This document shows positions 27,554-40,900 of a stretch of DNA of 64,000 nt, in pieces (position 1 is the stretch's first letter; every line of letters starts with the position of its first letter). The notes under the pieces are model-generated. The model ran no database searches, was not told the DNA's origin, and saw only the letters and a program-made list of their open reading frames with translations. A program made the position numbers and the translations under genes. Origin of the DNA: Larus michahellis (Eukaryota; Chordata; Aves; Charadriiformes; Laridae); the NCBI RefSeq assembly GCF_964199755.1, contig NC_133930.1, positions 55,643,962-55,707,961 of the forward strand, written 5' to 3'.

Positions 27554-27640
27554 GGCCGGGCCGGGCCGGGCCGGGCCGAGCCGGGCCGTACCGCGCCGCG
27601 CCGGGCCGTACCGCGCCGCGCCGGGCCGTGGCGCCGTGCC
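27554..27640. repeat. (CCGGG)n run plus 20-bp tandem repeat in CpG island
   Basis: Five-base CCGGG-type units run from about 27554 to 27587. A 20-bp unit (CCGGGCCGTACCGCGCCGCG) occurs perfectly at 27581-27600 and 27601-27620, with a degenerate third copy at 27621-27640. It lies upstream of the candidate start codon of the - strand gene, probably in its 5' UTR or proximal promoter. Confidence 0.85.
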
Positions 27641-27726
27641 CGCCCGCAGCGCCGGCGGCGGAGCCGGGCAGCGCGGCGGCGGGCGGCCCCGACAGGGTGG
27701 GCGCGGCGGGAGCGGGGACCCGGAGC

Positions 27727-27768
27727 GGGGCGGGGCGGGGCGGGGCGGGGCGGGCGGCGGGGCGGGGC
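27727..27768 (+). repeat. (GGGGC)n run, potential G-quadruplex
   Basis: Five uninterrupted GGGGC units followed by more G3-G4 runs on the + strand. This satisfies the usual G-quadruplex pattern on the strand that is template for the - strand gene, and supplies overlapping GC boxes. Confidence 0.85.
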
Positions 27769-30700
27769 TGGGCCCGGGGTGCCGGGGGGGCTGCCCGGGA
27801 GGGGAGGGGATGGAAGGCGGGGAGGGGATGGAAGGCGCGGGGTTGCGGGGGGAATGCGATGAAAGCGAAGGGGAAGGGAATACACCACGTGCTCCTCAAA
27901 AAGATTTAAAAAAAAAAAAAAAAAAAGGAATTATTTCAGGATTAGCGAAGCAGCAGAGTGAAAAACACAACCCAGGCTGCCTGCCCACGGCAACGGCGCT
28001 GGGGAGGGACACATCCCAAGCCCGTGGGGGACAGGACATGCCGTACTGTGCTCTGCTCCTAAACCCCTTCAGCGTGGCTGGCCGTTGCTGGGAAAAAGGA
28101 AAAAAAAAAAAAAAACCAAAATCCTTTTCCAGCCTCGGGGCTTTCCTTTCACAGCCCGGCTTCAAAAGAGCACAGATGTCTTCGGAGTCACCCCATCCGA
28201 ACATTCAAAACTGATTTTTCATTTTCATTTTTTTTCACAGTTCACTGGAAGGTCTCTTGCACTGTCACGTTTCTGAGCACGCAGTCACATTGTTAGGATT
28301 TCTCTAACCAGGAACTCCGCAAGTCATCCTTTTTAATGAAAGCGGGGTTTCCCTGTCGGAAGCTGTGCTTTAGAAAATACCCCCAGATCTCATGGGCCCA
28401 GTTACAGGAGTTAGCTACACAAGCAGCTGACAGACTGGAGAAAAGAAGGAACTTAGTTTCTGTATTTTCAGCACATTTGTGTCGTGTTTAGTAGCAATTG
28501 AAAGCTTTTTTTTTTTTTTTAACCCAGCAAAGTTGAGGATAGGTTTTCTGGACCAAGAACGAGGACTTGCTAAACACCTGAGGTTTGCTCCTTCCCCTGC
28601 ACTGGAAAAGAAAGCTGCATGTTAGGTGAAAGGCAAGGCTGTTCCAGCTGGTTTCCTGTTAGGAAAGGCTTTGGACAGTCCTGGTGGCAGAAGTGCATCG
28701 CCATGAAGTCACCGACATAAGTGTACCACACCCGGACACAGCAGCACCTCTGCGGCTGAGGAGGAAAGCGTAGCCCTGACTTGCTCCCCATCAGCCTTCC
28801 AGCTCACCGCTGGAGCCATGATCACTGCCAGCACGGGGCGACCTCAGCCTTTCAGTTCTCCAGCACCAAAAAAATAAATACATTTAAAAAAATCAATTTC
28901 TAGCAAGGTAAAGGTAAATCCAGGCATCAAGCATGATGCATCCTGGCCTGGAGCGTTCTCTGTCTGGCAGTAAGACAGAGGTGGCAGCACCATCCCTCTG
29001 CTCTTCAGGCTCATCTGGAGGCTCCATCCAGCAGCATCTCCCCATGCTCCTCCCAATAGGGCTGCGGCACACAGAGCTTACGCGGCTCCTCCTGACCCGA
29101 ACCCCTCTTTCTCACTACCTGCACATCCATACTTACCCAAGCAGTGCTGCTCCTGCTTTCTACCCATGCCACCCTGCGAGAGACTGCACTGCCTCCATCG
29201 CCCAGGTGCCTCAGGCCTGGCGTACCCTCTATCTCCGAAGGCATCCCGCCCTTTCCCTACAGCTTCCCCTCTCCCCATCCCAAGCCTCCCGCTGGCTCCA
29301 CAGCACCACAAGCCATGCTCGCCCACGCATCCCAGGAGCAGCACAGGATCTGCCTCCTGCCATGCTCAGCAGCCCTCCACTCCAGTCATTTCTGTCCTCT
29401 GGGAACAGTTGGACGAAAACCTGCCTTTCCATCCCCCAAAACAGTTGGCACAGGTCCTGACGAGGTCCCTGCACAGGCCTGCAGGCACTGCCTTGTCCGC
29501 CTCTGCCTGTGTGCCAGGGCTGAGCCCAGCACCCACAGGAGCAGCATGTCCCTGTGATGCAGCCCCGTGCCCATCCATCCATGGCCGACATGCACCGTGG
29601 ACCGCAGTGCCCCAGCAGGGCTTCACCCCTCTCCCCCAGCCAGGGCTGCGATGCCAAGCACGTTTCAGCCGCAGCAGGGTTTTGTCCCATCTGTTTCAGG
29701 CGCCTTGAAGGCCCCAAGGAGCCAGTGCAGGGCCACAGGCTGCAGATTCCCCATCTGTGCCACATCTGAGCTGGCTAACGCAGCGGAAAAAAGAAACCAC
29801 CCAGCGCCTGGGTCTCTGAGGAGGTGATGTGCTCTGCCTCCCTCCTCCCCTGCAGGGCTGAGGTAATGCCGCTGCAGGCCAGGAGGCAGCTGGGAGAAAA
29901 AGCCGGGTTTGAGGGAAGGGTCACTGCTGCCCCTTGCAAAGCAACTGCCCATCGCCCAGCCCTGGGCACCTGCGTGGCAGCTGCGGCCACCGCTCTTCAA
30001 TTTAGTTTTTTTTCCCCCATTTGTGTTCAGTTGTGAAGAGTTTGACCTTTTCTCTCCAATCCAGGCATGTGGCCTGAGTCACCCAGGCATTTAGGCTGCC
30101 AGGAATATGCTCTGTGCCCCAGGACTGGGAGAGGAGAGCATTTGCTAGTCTGGGGAAGGGTGATCCTGCAAGCCTCTGCCACGCTGGCATCTAGCTGTTG
30201 GTTTGCTTCACTGCAAAGGAGGGTGATGGGGTTTGGCACCACCCGTCCTGAGATTTGCACAAGGGAAGGCGGTATTTCTTAACACCATCGATCATCGCTT
30301 TCTTCACAAGGGCCATATTAAATCCCAAAACATTACTGCAAACAGGCAATCAGCAGAGAAATGGGTTGGTTTCAGTGCATTTATGAAGGAAATCTGTATT
30401 CTTTGTCCAAAGGCTTGATTTAAGTTTTCCAGTCAGTTATATCAAAAAAAGATTGCAGCAAAAGCTGACACAAAAACTGGCGGCTTGCTAGGTAGTTGTG
30501 AGGGCTTGTCACATCTACAGAGCGCTCCGAATTGCTTAAGGATTTAAGTTCGAGCATACAGCCTGTATTTTGACACAGCCCAACCTAGAGTGAAAAAGAA
30601 AGAAGGGACAGAGCCAGGCACCCACCAGTCAGCCCCTGTGCAGACGGTAAACAGTCAGCTCTGCAGGAATGTCCAGCCTGGTTCCATGGCTAAGCTGCTC

Positions 30701-30999
30701 CAATTCTGCTGGCCAAGGGCAGTGATGGGGAGCAGGGAGCCAACACCAGGCAGGCGACCCGGCTGTGGCCTGGGCTATGTGAACAGGGCATGGGAAAGCG
30801 GAGGCGACACCATAAGTTGCTGGCCGTGGCGGATAGCAGTGTGAAAGCACCACGGATCTCACAGCTGGTGTAAGCAGGAGCTGTGTGAGAAGTGGCCAAA
30901 CTGCACAGGCAGTTGCTGGGGTTATTCCGGGGAGCAGAACCTAGCAGGACCATTGGTGCGCCACTAATCCTATAAGCTGAGGCTGCCTTGGTAACGGTA

Positions 31000-31330
31000 T
31001 TGAAAACACGAAGTTTGGGTACGCCATGCAGCAAAACTGGGACCCAAGGCAAAACAGTAATTATGGTGGATTGCTTGTTTGCAAGGAGACTTGGGTGGAA
31101 AATGGCAGGTCAAGAAACAGGAAAATGGGTAAGTTACACAGTGCCAAGGGGCCTCCAAGCTGTGCCCATCGAGCAGCCCCACACTTCGTCACGAGAGTGG
31201 GAGCAGAGCAGCAAAATAAACCCATTTTTCTGGTCATACCACGTGGATCAAACCTGCCTTTGGTCACAACATGGTACCACAGCATGCTTTCCCTTGCCAG
31301 GAGGGCAGCACCTGGGTGGAGGCGTGGATT
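31000..31330 (+). repeat. Unclassified dispersed repeat, copy B
   Basis: Partner of the copy at about 15100-15430, in the same orientation, with matching blocks in the same order and similar spacing. It includes an AATAAACCCA stretch near 31217 that lines up with a degraded CAATAGCCCA in copy A. No terminal repeats or target duplication were found by eye, so its true ends are uncertain. Confidence 0.55.
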
Positions 31331-31761
31331 GAGCATCACAGCATTTCTGTGTCAGTGCCTGTTCCAGGCAGCTGGCACCAGCCTCTTCCCACCACATCTT
31401 AAGACAAACGTTAATTATCTGGGTCAAAAATTCACAGCTGAAAATACCATCTCTCATCAGCCCATCTCCTCAGGAGAAAAAAAAAAAAGCGGGGGGAGTG
31501 TATCCTAATCAGTGGTCTGTAAAGAATAACCAATGCATAAACTCTGTAATCGTTTGCCTAGAAAGCCGCTCTCTTGCGTATTATTCTCCTCTCGCAGGGA
31601 GATGAGAGGAGTACAGGAAACTCACTTCCAGTTTATTCCTCCTCATTCAAAAGGCAGAAAACCACATGTAAGCCATCATCCAGGTACTCGCCAGAAAACA
31701 GCTTGGGGCATTGCATTTCAAATCAAATAGAGATTCTCTCTTTCCATGAGGGAGAAGAATT

Positions 31762-31800
31762 ATAAATACATAAATAAATAAATAAATATAATAATAAAAA
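31762..31800. repeat. (AAAT)n simple repeat
   Basis: Imperfect AAAT/AATA tandem run. Confidence 0.85.
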
Positions 31801-33052
31801 AACCAACCAGAAATAGCGTTATCCACAGATGGAAAGACTGAGTTAATAATTTACTGGATTTTCCTCTGCGTGTCTGGATTTCTGTGGACTCAGCTGTGAA
31901 TTTTTTTTTTTCCTTGTTTTACTCAGAAAAACAGAGTGACCATCACAACCCTTTCTGAATTAAGGGTGGAGAGTAGCTGCAACAGCAGAAGGGGAACAGC
32001 AGATTTGGAGGTAAGATGCAGACTAGGAAACAACTGGGCGTGCGTACGGAGGGTAACCTTTCTGTTATTTCTTAAGAAGAGTAAGATAGCACTAATAAAT
32101 CATTGTAGTAATGCCCAAGGGGACAGCCACGGCAGGGAATGGGTTAGTGCACGCACAGGCTAGTTAGCTGGCACTGCGGTGAGGAGGGGTATGCTGCAGG
32201 CTGTGCCAGTATCATTGCTCTTCACGTGGCTCTTTCCTTGCAGGTTGTCAGGCCGGGTTGGCCTCCCACCCAAAGCTCCTGCAAACCTCCCTTTACGGGG
32301 TTAACTGACTCTTGTCTTGCTCCTTCCCCCTCCCTCACAATTCTCAAGAGTCTTGCTGTGCCCAGGACTCCAGGAAACATAATTTTTCCAGACCCTCCAT
32401 CTTTCATCTCCAGAGATTTCCCTTCACTCCCTCCTCCAGCTGACATGCTCCTTGGGAGGAAAGGAAATGACCAACATTCCCTGCCTGGGGAGCCCTGTAA
32501 CTGGCCAAAATTAGAGCATTTGATGGGAAATCTCAGAGGCTTGTTATTCCACTCATCAGACTTTGGGGATCTCCTATTGGACATCACCTCCAAAAAACAG
32601 GGAATTCACAGAACGGGTACCTCCCCTGCTGGGCGAGTCTTTAGAAGTATCCTTATTTTTATTAGCCCAAGCCAAACTGAAGGACACAGAAAGCGCTGTT
32701 GAATGTCCCTGCTTTCACGGCAGGCTCACGGTTACATCCTGGGTCTCTGCTGTCACCTTCTCTCTTTTGTCACCTCCACCTTTGCCCCTCCCCATCTCTA
32801 GCAAATCTCTCTTTTTGTCCTTCTCTTTAGCAAAGGGCTGCAGGGCCCTGAAATCAGCCCGTCTGCAGTGGGTCTGTACCTTCTGAGCAGACCATCAGCG
32901 ACAGCCAAGAGCACCATCCCCTGCCCTGCAAACAGCCACAGCTCCTGGGAGTTTGGGCAGGACCGATGAGCCCGCAACAGGGACAGGTCATTAAATCTTT
33001 TGCTTGCCAGCTCACTTCAAAAGTGGCAGCCCCCTGCAGGATTCATGGTGTC

Positions 33053-33782
33053 TGTCCTGGTTTGAGGTAAAACAGAACCAAATTTCCGTTCGGTGATTTT
33101 GCTTCTTAGCTAAGCCTCTTCTAACTCTCTGATATTAACAGCATATTGTGCCAAAAACTGTTCGTTCTCAGAGTGATAAGAGCAATGTTTACAGCTAGTG
33201 CCAAGGAACGGTACGCAGCGAGGCTCTTGCTTATATTTACTGCTGTAACAACCAAGGGCAGCTCATTTTATTATTTGCTCCGTTGGAGTGTCAGAAACAG
33301 AAAAGCGTAGAGGGGTCCCACCTGCAGGGAGGAGCGGACAGGACAGGTCACCCAAAATTGACCAACAGGGGTATGCCATCCCATCTGCCCCGTGCTCAGT
33401 ATAAAAGCTGAGGGATCAAAGGGTCAACACTTCCTTCAATGGCTGAAATCCAAGGAGGACCCTGTCTGTTCATCTGCCTTTGATCCCAATCCGTGTGTTC
33501 CTGACTCCAGCTGTGGAATCCAGTTCCCACCCGTCGCTGAGTCCAGTCTGGGACTTCCCCAGTGCCTGCCGGTGACGTCATCCTGGGAGCTTAATACAGT
33601 TTTGTATATACTGTATCTGTTTCATTATTTCCTTTTATTATTATTAGTAGTATTTCATTAAAGTAGTTTAGTTCCTTCTAAACTCAGAAATCTTCTTATC
33701 TCTCCTGCTCCTCTCCATGTGCAAGAGGTGAGGGGCGAGCATCTGTTGACAGCTATTGGCCAATTTGGCCAAAACCACAACA
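33053..33782 (+). mobile_element. Complete solo LTR of an endogenous retrovirus (ERVL-like)
   Basis: The element starts TGTCCTGGTTTGAGG and ends CCACAACA, so it has the TG...CA termini of an LTR. It is flanked by a perfect 5-bp duplication GTGTC (33048-33052 and 33783-33787). Inside are a TATA box (TATAAAA, 33400-33406) and a later poly(A) signal (ATTAAA, 33657-33662), in the order expected for U3-R-U5 on the + strand. Length is 730 bp. No internal retroviral sequence adjoins it, so it is a solo LTR left by recombination between two LTRs. The 5-bp duplication and TGTCCTGGTTT start favour a class III (ERVL-like) avian family; this assignment is from memory. Confidence 0.88.
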
Positions 33783-34511
33783 GTGTCACCTGAGGACCCT
33801 ACTAAAAACTCCCCAGAGTGAAGAAATGAAGGAAGGGTCTCATCCAGTTTGAGGTTGGCCATGTTCTTCCTAAGCACCTCCAAAAGTGATGGAGGAATAG
33901 TTGGTACCCCTGGGCTGCCGAGTCCTATGGAGGTCTGCTCCTGCCACTCCCCAGCACTAAGGGTGCAACACAGCTATCCCTATGGGTGGGGGAAAGCCCT
34001 CCATCCTGCTTCTGACAGGAAAGCAAGAGGCCAGGTCTAGGAGTCCAGGATGCTCCAGCAATGGGAATACCAACAGTGGAGATAGGGAAAAGCAAATATC
34101 AGCCAGTTCCCAGGAGCTCAGTATTGTTTCTGTGCCTGGATCTGTGCTAATGAGAGAGGTTTCTAGGGATCAAATCACCAAGACTCCTTCCCTTCCCCCA
34201 ACTTGCCACATAAAAGAGTAAAGGAGAGAATCACAGGTTGGTTTATTTGTAATGGTATCCATATGGCAAGGGGGTATTTTGGCTTTGGGAAGGGGCTTTT
34301 TCACCGCCTTCTAGCAGACAGCATGCATCACACCAGCATCATCAGCCCCACAAGTAAACCTGACATGCACAACTCCTCAGCTCTGTCCCAGAGGATACAG
34401 TGCCTAGCAGAAAAGCGAAGGAAGGATATAAGCTAAGAGAGACCTTCCTCTCAGACTGAAGCACAAAGCAGTATGTTCATCAAGGCAATAGTGCTTTGTT
34501 GAATCAGACTA

Positions 34512-34978
34512 ATCATAGAATCATAGAATGGTTAGTCAGAAAGGACCTTAAAGATCATCTGGTTCCAACCCTCCTGCCATGGGCAGGGACACCTCCCACT
34601 AGACCAGGCTGCTCAAAGCCCCATCCAACCTGTCCTTGAACAATTCCAGGGATGGGGCATCCACAGCTTCTCTGGGCAGCCTGTTCCAGTGTCTCACCAC
34701 CCTCAGAGTGGTATTTCTCAGTATTTCTTCCTAATGTCTAATGTAAATCTCCTCTCTTTCAGTTTAAAATGGTTACCCCTCATCCTATCACCGCACTCCC
34801 TGATAAAGAGTCCCTCCCCATCTTTCCTGTAGGCTCTGTTCAAGTACTGGAAGGCTGCTATAGGTCTCCCTGGAGTCTTCTCCAGGCTGAACAACCCCAA
34901 CTCTCTCAGCCTGTCTTCATAGGAGAGGTGCTCCAGCCCCCTGATCATCTTCATTGCTCTCCTCTGGAGTCACTCCAA
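34512..34978 (-). mobile_element. CR1 LINE 3' end, antisense
   Basis: The + strand begins with the reverse-complemented octamer tail (ATCATAGAATCATAGAATGG) and runs through typical reverse CR1 3' UTR and RT C-terminal sequence (GGGCAGGGACACCTCCCACT and CTTCTCCAGGCTGAACAACC), ending near CACTCCAAT. The coding part has stops and frameshifts. Confidence 0.95.
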
Positions 34979-37900
34979 TCAATCAACCATCTCAAAATAA
35001 GTCTGCAAAACATCTGCCTAAGTGTGGTTACTCTTAGGGGTCTTCCTCTCAGAACCCCATCTGCCCTTCACTCAGTGATTCCTTGGCTGCCTCTGCCTTG
35101 TGCTTGTGTATGGTAACCAGATGGATTCACTAGCAAAACAGCCCATCTAGACTAACAGCAGCAAGAAGAAAGAGTGTTTTGCATGAACATCAGCAGAGGC
35201 GTTCAAAAGTGCACTTGATCAAACACACAGGTGAGGGGAGCACGCTGTATTTGAGCACAGCGGAAATGCTCCAGGTGGTCTTTTCCCCTCCTGAATAACC
35301 TACACGATTCTACAGAATGGTATCCTTCCTAGGGAAACCTTAGCCCGTCTCACATAAAGCATTCTGGTCTTGGCCTCCAAAAGGAGATGCCAGATGCTAC
35401 GACTATGTGGTACGTTGTGACCAAAGGATGCATACATTTCAGGCCAAGATACTGTGGCTTTGTGTTTTTGGCTTCCTTAGACACTGGCATCCTCCTGTAA
35501 AGTGCCCTGTACAGCTTTCCCCTTTTCATGTGTGTCTTCTTTCTTCTGCTACGGATGGGTCAGACTGGACTGAAACTGCACTCCAGATACCAAGCCAGTG
35601 CGAGGCTAGGGGGAAGGAACATTTAGTCAATAGCCTTTGGTTTTTTGGTAGGGTAAATAGCAGCTTTTTACAGCCCTACTAGTGTCTGGAAAACTTGAGT
35701 CAGAGGAGGACTTCTACAGCCACAACTGTGACTGCACTGACACGCAACAAGCAGCCTTCGGAGTCAGGCAAACATAAGGCACATCACCCCACTGTCCTTC
35801 CCAAAATGAGATCATTACAGCTCACAACTCTGGGACATTCATACAGCAGCCACTGTCTGAAATGCTGCAGCCAAAGAGGGAGTCAACATGGCTGAGAAGA
35901 AAAGTACTAATAAGATCTGCTTTTTCTGCTTAAACAAAGCTGCAACAGGTGTGGACAACAAACAGCTGGAAACTGCCCGGCACATCCATATCCCTCCCCA
36001 GCTCTCCACAGGCAGTGAGCACGCATCGGTCACAAATGACGGGTGGAAGGTTAAATGGTGACAATTAAGCACGTTTCAGTGGGGCAGAGCAAGCCCAGCC
36101 AATGTGAAGAGATCGATACCAACTGTGGTCGGATGTGGAAGGTCTCTGCAGGCAGGTCTCTTGGCAGATTTCCTAAACAAAGGAAGACACCGTTTGTTCC
36201 CACAGCAGAAAATAGGAGCCAAAGTTGAAGAAGACTCAAGCTGGAGGTATCATGTGTCCGGCTGGAGCATGACACCAGAGACAGCCACTCTCTGGGTGCA
36301 GCACCATAGTAACAGCTGCAGTTTGCAGTCCAGAGGGCTGTATCACCAGGCCGGGGTGGGGGGAAGAACATTTTGTCCTTCTGTAGCTGGTTTTCTGGGG
36401 CAGCCTGCCACACAAGGCAGCTGGACAGCCTCCTGGGCTAACATCGGCCTTGAAGTGTCATCTGAAGAGATGGAAAGCCCTAGAAAAGCAAAAGCCCTAA
36501 GGTGCCTGGGGGGATGGATCGAGAAGGGACGCATAGCTTTGCATCAGGTGACCGTGAGTGTATGTATGGCTGGCGTTACCCACTGAAGCTATTGGGTCGA
36601 AAACGGGCTACCGGGGAAGACTCCTGTCCTCTCTTCTCATGTAAATCTCCTGCAGTTTCCTGCTCCTCTCCAAAGCAGGACCCCAGACCTCCTTTCAAAC
36701 TCTTCCTCTCTCCCTCTTCCCTCCCCAGATGTCAACCTCGGCATGCATCCTCTAAATTTCCACCCTCTCCTGTACCACCCCACTTCCTCACAACCAGCCC
36801 CACCTCTTGCTTCTCACAGCTCTGGCCCCCTGCAGCGCCCAGACTCAGACCCCAACACAGGCACTCTCAGTCCCCTTGCCCTCCTGCCATATACCACTGC
36901 TGCCCCCCCCGGAAAGGGTCCCAGCCCCACTGCTGTACACCCCCAGTCTTGTGCTCCCTACCTCCCCTGCAAACATTTATATTATTATTGCTCTTTCCCC
37001 AGCTAATTATTCATTCCCACCCTGTCCCTGGCCAGAAACCAACCCCCCATCAGTGAAATTGGTGCACAGGCTCGACATTCAGCATTACCTCACGCAGCAG
37101 GAAAGCTGTAGGAAGTTTCCACCCACCCCACTCTCACTCCTGCCCACCATCTGGAAGTTGTGCCAAATGCCACATCTAGTCAGGCCCACCCCGTGCAGGC
37201 AGAATGCTTGAGCCGAGAAGCATCATTTTCCATCTGAGTTTTTTTTCTACATTTTCCCCAAATGAATTGCTGCTATCACCTTTGCTCCCACCGCCCTTTA
37301 CTCAGCTTTACTTTTCCATCCACAACTGGATAAAAGATCTCCTGCCTGCTCCAGTGCTATAGCCCTCAGCATTAGTTTTCAACATTTCCATACATCTTCC
37401 TCTGCACCCCAGATAACTGTAATAAAAGCCAGGCTAGAAGGCTATAGAGCATCTAGGTCTTTTCTTCCCCTTACTTTCAGGAAATCCTCACCAGGAATGC
37501 AGAAGGCATAAAATGGACAATACGATACTCTAGCATGGAGATCCAATCTCCTGCAAAGCAGGTTTTTATCTGAACAACCGAGGGTGTTGGTGGGCATTGC
37601 CTGTCATTTCCCACTTCCTATCACTCACCATCTCCACGTGGATCCAACGTCTACAGGTGAAACAGATGTGCTGCTCCTGACTCCCTCGAATCCAAAAATC
37701 CTTCTTTATTCTATTTCCAAAAGCTTGATTTATTTTTTTTTCCCTTCAGCATCATACCAACTTTTTACAACTCCATCAAACCAGCTTTACAACTCCACAG
37801 CTATCCGAAGATCAAATCCAAGTCCAAATTCATCCCAAGGGAAAAGGCCACTCACTCCCACAAGTATATGTTCCGATCCTTCACAATTCTTTTCCATTTA

Positions 37901-40900
37901 TATTTTTAAATTAGGATGCTGTATTTTTGATAGCTGGTGCCAAAGCAACATGCTGTTTTCTTCCATTTCCTTGATGTCAGAAGAACTTGTCTCCTGACTT
38001 GAAGAGCTTGGTTATTCCTGTTTTCTGAGAGAAGCAGAAGATGACGAGGTACATATGGTGATGAAGTGATAACTATCTAAGACAGTTGTGAGAGATACAA
38101 GCTTGTTCAAAGCCTGCTGGAGTCAGTGGAAAGCTATCACTGACTGCTTTGGCCTCTGGAGTCTCCCTTGGTTCTAAAAGCTTTAGGTTCTTCCCAAGCT
38201 TTTGATTTTCAATGGCTGTCCTAAAAGTAAATTTTTAGTCTGATTCCGATCCTGCCGAGCACATTCAGCCTTTACTGCTTTGAACAGTAGTGGCAAAGAG
38301 TCCGCTGTGCTCAGGATAAGGCTGTTGTGCGAGTGTTTTTCCAGGGCAGGACAAACAATTCTTAATTATAGTTTTTCATACTGACAGACTTCTCTGAAGT
38401 CCAGGGTGCGCACTCATGAATTAATCCTCCTACATCCCCTGTCAAAAAGGCAAACCCTAGCAATCTAACTTCTCAGATGAAACAACCGAGGTCGAGGAGT
38501 TAAATGACACGATCAAGCCACAGATGCAAGTGAGTGTTACACTCAATAGTAAAAGGCTGCTCTTTGCATAGCAATAAAACAGATGTCTTTCAGCTTGGCG
38601 CCTCTCAGTCCCCACGGAAGATAGTCACATACATGAAATTAGGCAGGCACATGAATGCTTTATAAAACTGGGACCCAAATATCTCACATTCACATTTACA
38701 TTTTTAGACACTGATCAGACGCAGTGCTGAAGCATGAGCTCCAGTGCATTTACCACATCCGAAAGTGGCCACAAAATCACCAGCCAGTCCAGCTGTCTCA
38801 GGAGTGAGCTTTGCTCAACTGAGCCTTCAAGGAGGGCCTGAATTTCCCTGGGCTGCCTGAGCTTGAGCTGTTGGAACTGGGTGGAAAAAGAGGAGAATGA
38901 TATTCTGAGGCTCTCAGGTTTGTCCCTTCGTCCCCCTGCTTGGATGGGAAACACCTTTCAGTTGGTGACCTCAGATTAATAAACCTGACTCATGTCTTGG
39001 AATTGAGTTTGAGGGGATTATCTGTGTTGGATGGGAGATTTTTGCCTCTTTTTGCAAGTAGGTATTTGTCATTGTTAAGCAGCTCCCTTGATACCAACAA
39101 AAGATCACTGTTTTCTGTAGGTAAAATATAAAGGTCCAGATTTTCCAAAGAACTCCTCATGCAGCAGTTCTTTAGATACACCTATAGTAGGCAGACGGAT
39201 TTGCACTGGAGGTTAGCAACAGCCAAGAGAACAATGGAAAACCCTTCTGCTTCCCATAATGGGAATGTGATTATTGCTAAAATAACTTGCTTAAATAATG
39301 GCCTTACCTAAATAATGGCTTTGATCTCCAAAGAAAACAAATACTGCAGACTTATGATGACACAAACCCACCATATCTTCTGGTGGCATGACAGGAATGC
39401 TTTTTGCATTTCCTGTGTCGTCCCTGCATTTCCTGCAGGGAATGCATTTTTTCAATGTAATGTGAACACTTCAAAGGCAATCTTTGTATCAAGGCTATTG
39501 GCCTCAAGCCATACACCTGCATTTGGTGCAGCCTGAGGATTTGCAGGTACCTCACCGAGGGTCTCTTCTGGGTATAAAACAGTTAAACACATGAAAAGAA
39601 GCATTGTGCTATGTGCACTGAAGTAACCTGGCAAAATGAGATTGACAAATCTCATTTGGCAATTTTCTTTTTTTCTTTTTTTCTCTTTTGAAAGCCGTGT
39701 TTGAATTAAATAGGGCCAGATCTCTGCGATCCAAGGGATGCTTTACAAGAATTGGCAGGGGTTGGCCATAGACTCCAGCAATTTACTTTGGCCAATGTGT
39801 GTGGCTGCAGATCTGGTAGAGGAAGGTATTGGAAGTGAACAGATTGATATCATCTGCCTTAATGGCCACCACAAGGGTTTTCCTATAGATCAGAGCCCAT
39901 AGGAGGTCTGGGAGATGGTAGCATGCACACCACGCAACCTGTTGTCTATGACTAATGGATCTCAAGCCACCAAGGTCTTCTCTAAAGACAGAAAGACAAA
40001 CCACCAGTCAAAAACTCCCTGCATGGACTGCAATCATCCTTAGGGGGTGACACTATGTAATTCAAATGATATTGTAGTGACAGATTGGACAACTGTGGGG
40101 AAAATTCATACCCTTGCAGTCGATTGGAGAATGAAAGACATCCTGAAGATGAACGCAGTGGAATGCTTTCAGAGACCATAGCATATTGCCGTAAATAATG
40201 TACAGTACAGACCACCCAAAACTATTAATATAACTACTGTTTACCCTGTGGGAGAGACCAAAAGGTGCAGAATGCTTTTTAAGCATTGGTCTTTACTCAG
40301 AAAGTCCCCAGTTCAATCCAAGTGATGTTTTCTTAAAAGCCAATGTTTTGCTATGACTCACATGACAAGGAGGCTAATAAAGTTGTCCTGGAAGGCAATA
40401 CTTCGTACTGAGATTCTACAGTTCCCCCCTTGCCATGTCCTTCAACCCATCACCTTAGCTTCTCCCTTTCATCCTAAAGAAGGTACCATCAAACGTGATG
40501 ACCAACCCCAGTCCTTCTGAATTCAGTCCCGTCCTTCAGCCACGAAGGTGTCTTCATCTCCAGTGCCCACAGTCTGCTGGAAGCAGTACTGAGAGCAGTG
40601 CTGAACGCTGGATCGATGAGGATTCAATTGGACCAGCCTGGGCAGGGGTTTTACGTTGTGTGCCACCCACCCCCAAGAAGTACGCTGGATTTGCCATCCC
40701 GGTTTCTGAGGTGCAGGCTTTCTCCTGAGTGCCTGACTTGACCAATTCACAGGCAGCAATAATTTGATTAAACAGCGCTTGTTTTAGCCTTGTTTTCTAA
40801 GAAAACAAGAGCTTATGTGGTTACGCTACCTGTTATCTGTTTGTTCATCTGTCAGCTTCCCGTAATATCTTTTGAACTGGTTAGTGAATTTCAAACAACA

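Larger units (their letters stand above)
27437..27860 (-). promoter_or_regulatory. CpG island, likely promoter of the - strand gene
   Basis: Base composition changes abruptly at about 27437 from purine-rich to very G+C-rich and CpG-dense, and returns to normal at about 27860. It includes GC-box strings and the candidate first exon of the - strand gene. No TATA box is visible, as is usual for such promoters. The transcription start cannot be placed. Transcription to the right is possible but no + strand exon is supported. Confidence 0.7.

Noticed and set aside
26833-27888. 351-codon open frame on the - strand
   Set aside because: It is produced by the pyrimidine tract and the G+C-rich tandem arrays; the product is Ser/Leu/Phe and Pro/Arg low-complexity sequence.
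28933-29765. Long overlapping frames on both strands
   Set aside because: G+C-rich, CT-biased DNA has few stops; frames are open on both strands and none shows a motif or a promoter.
36502-37056. 184-codon proline/serine-rich frame
   Set aside because: It comes from a C-rich stretch with no coding motif; composition explains its length.
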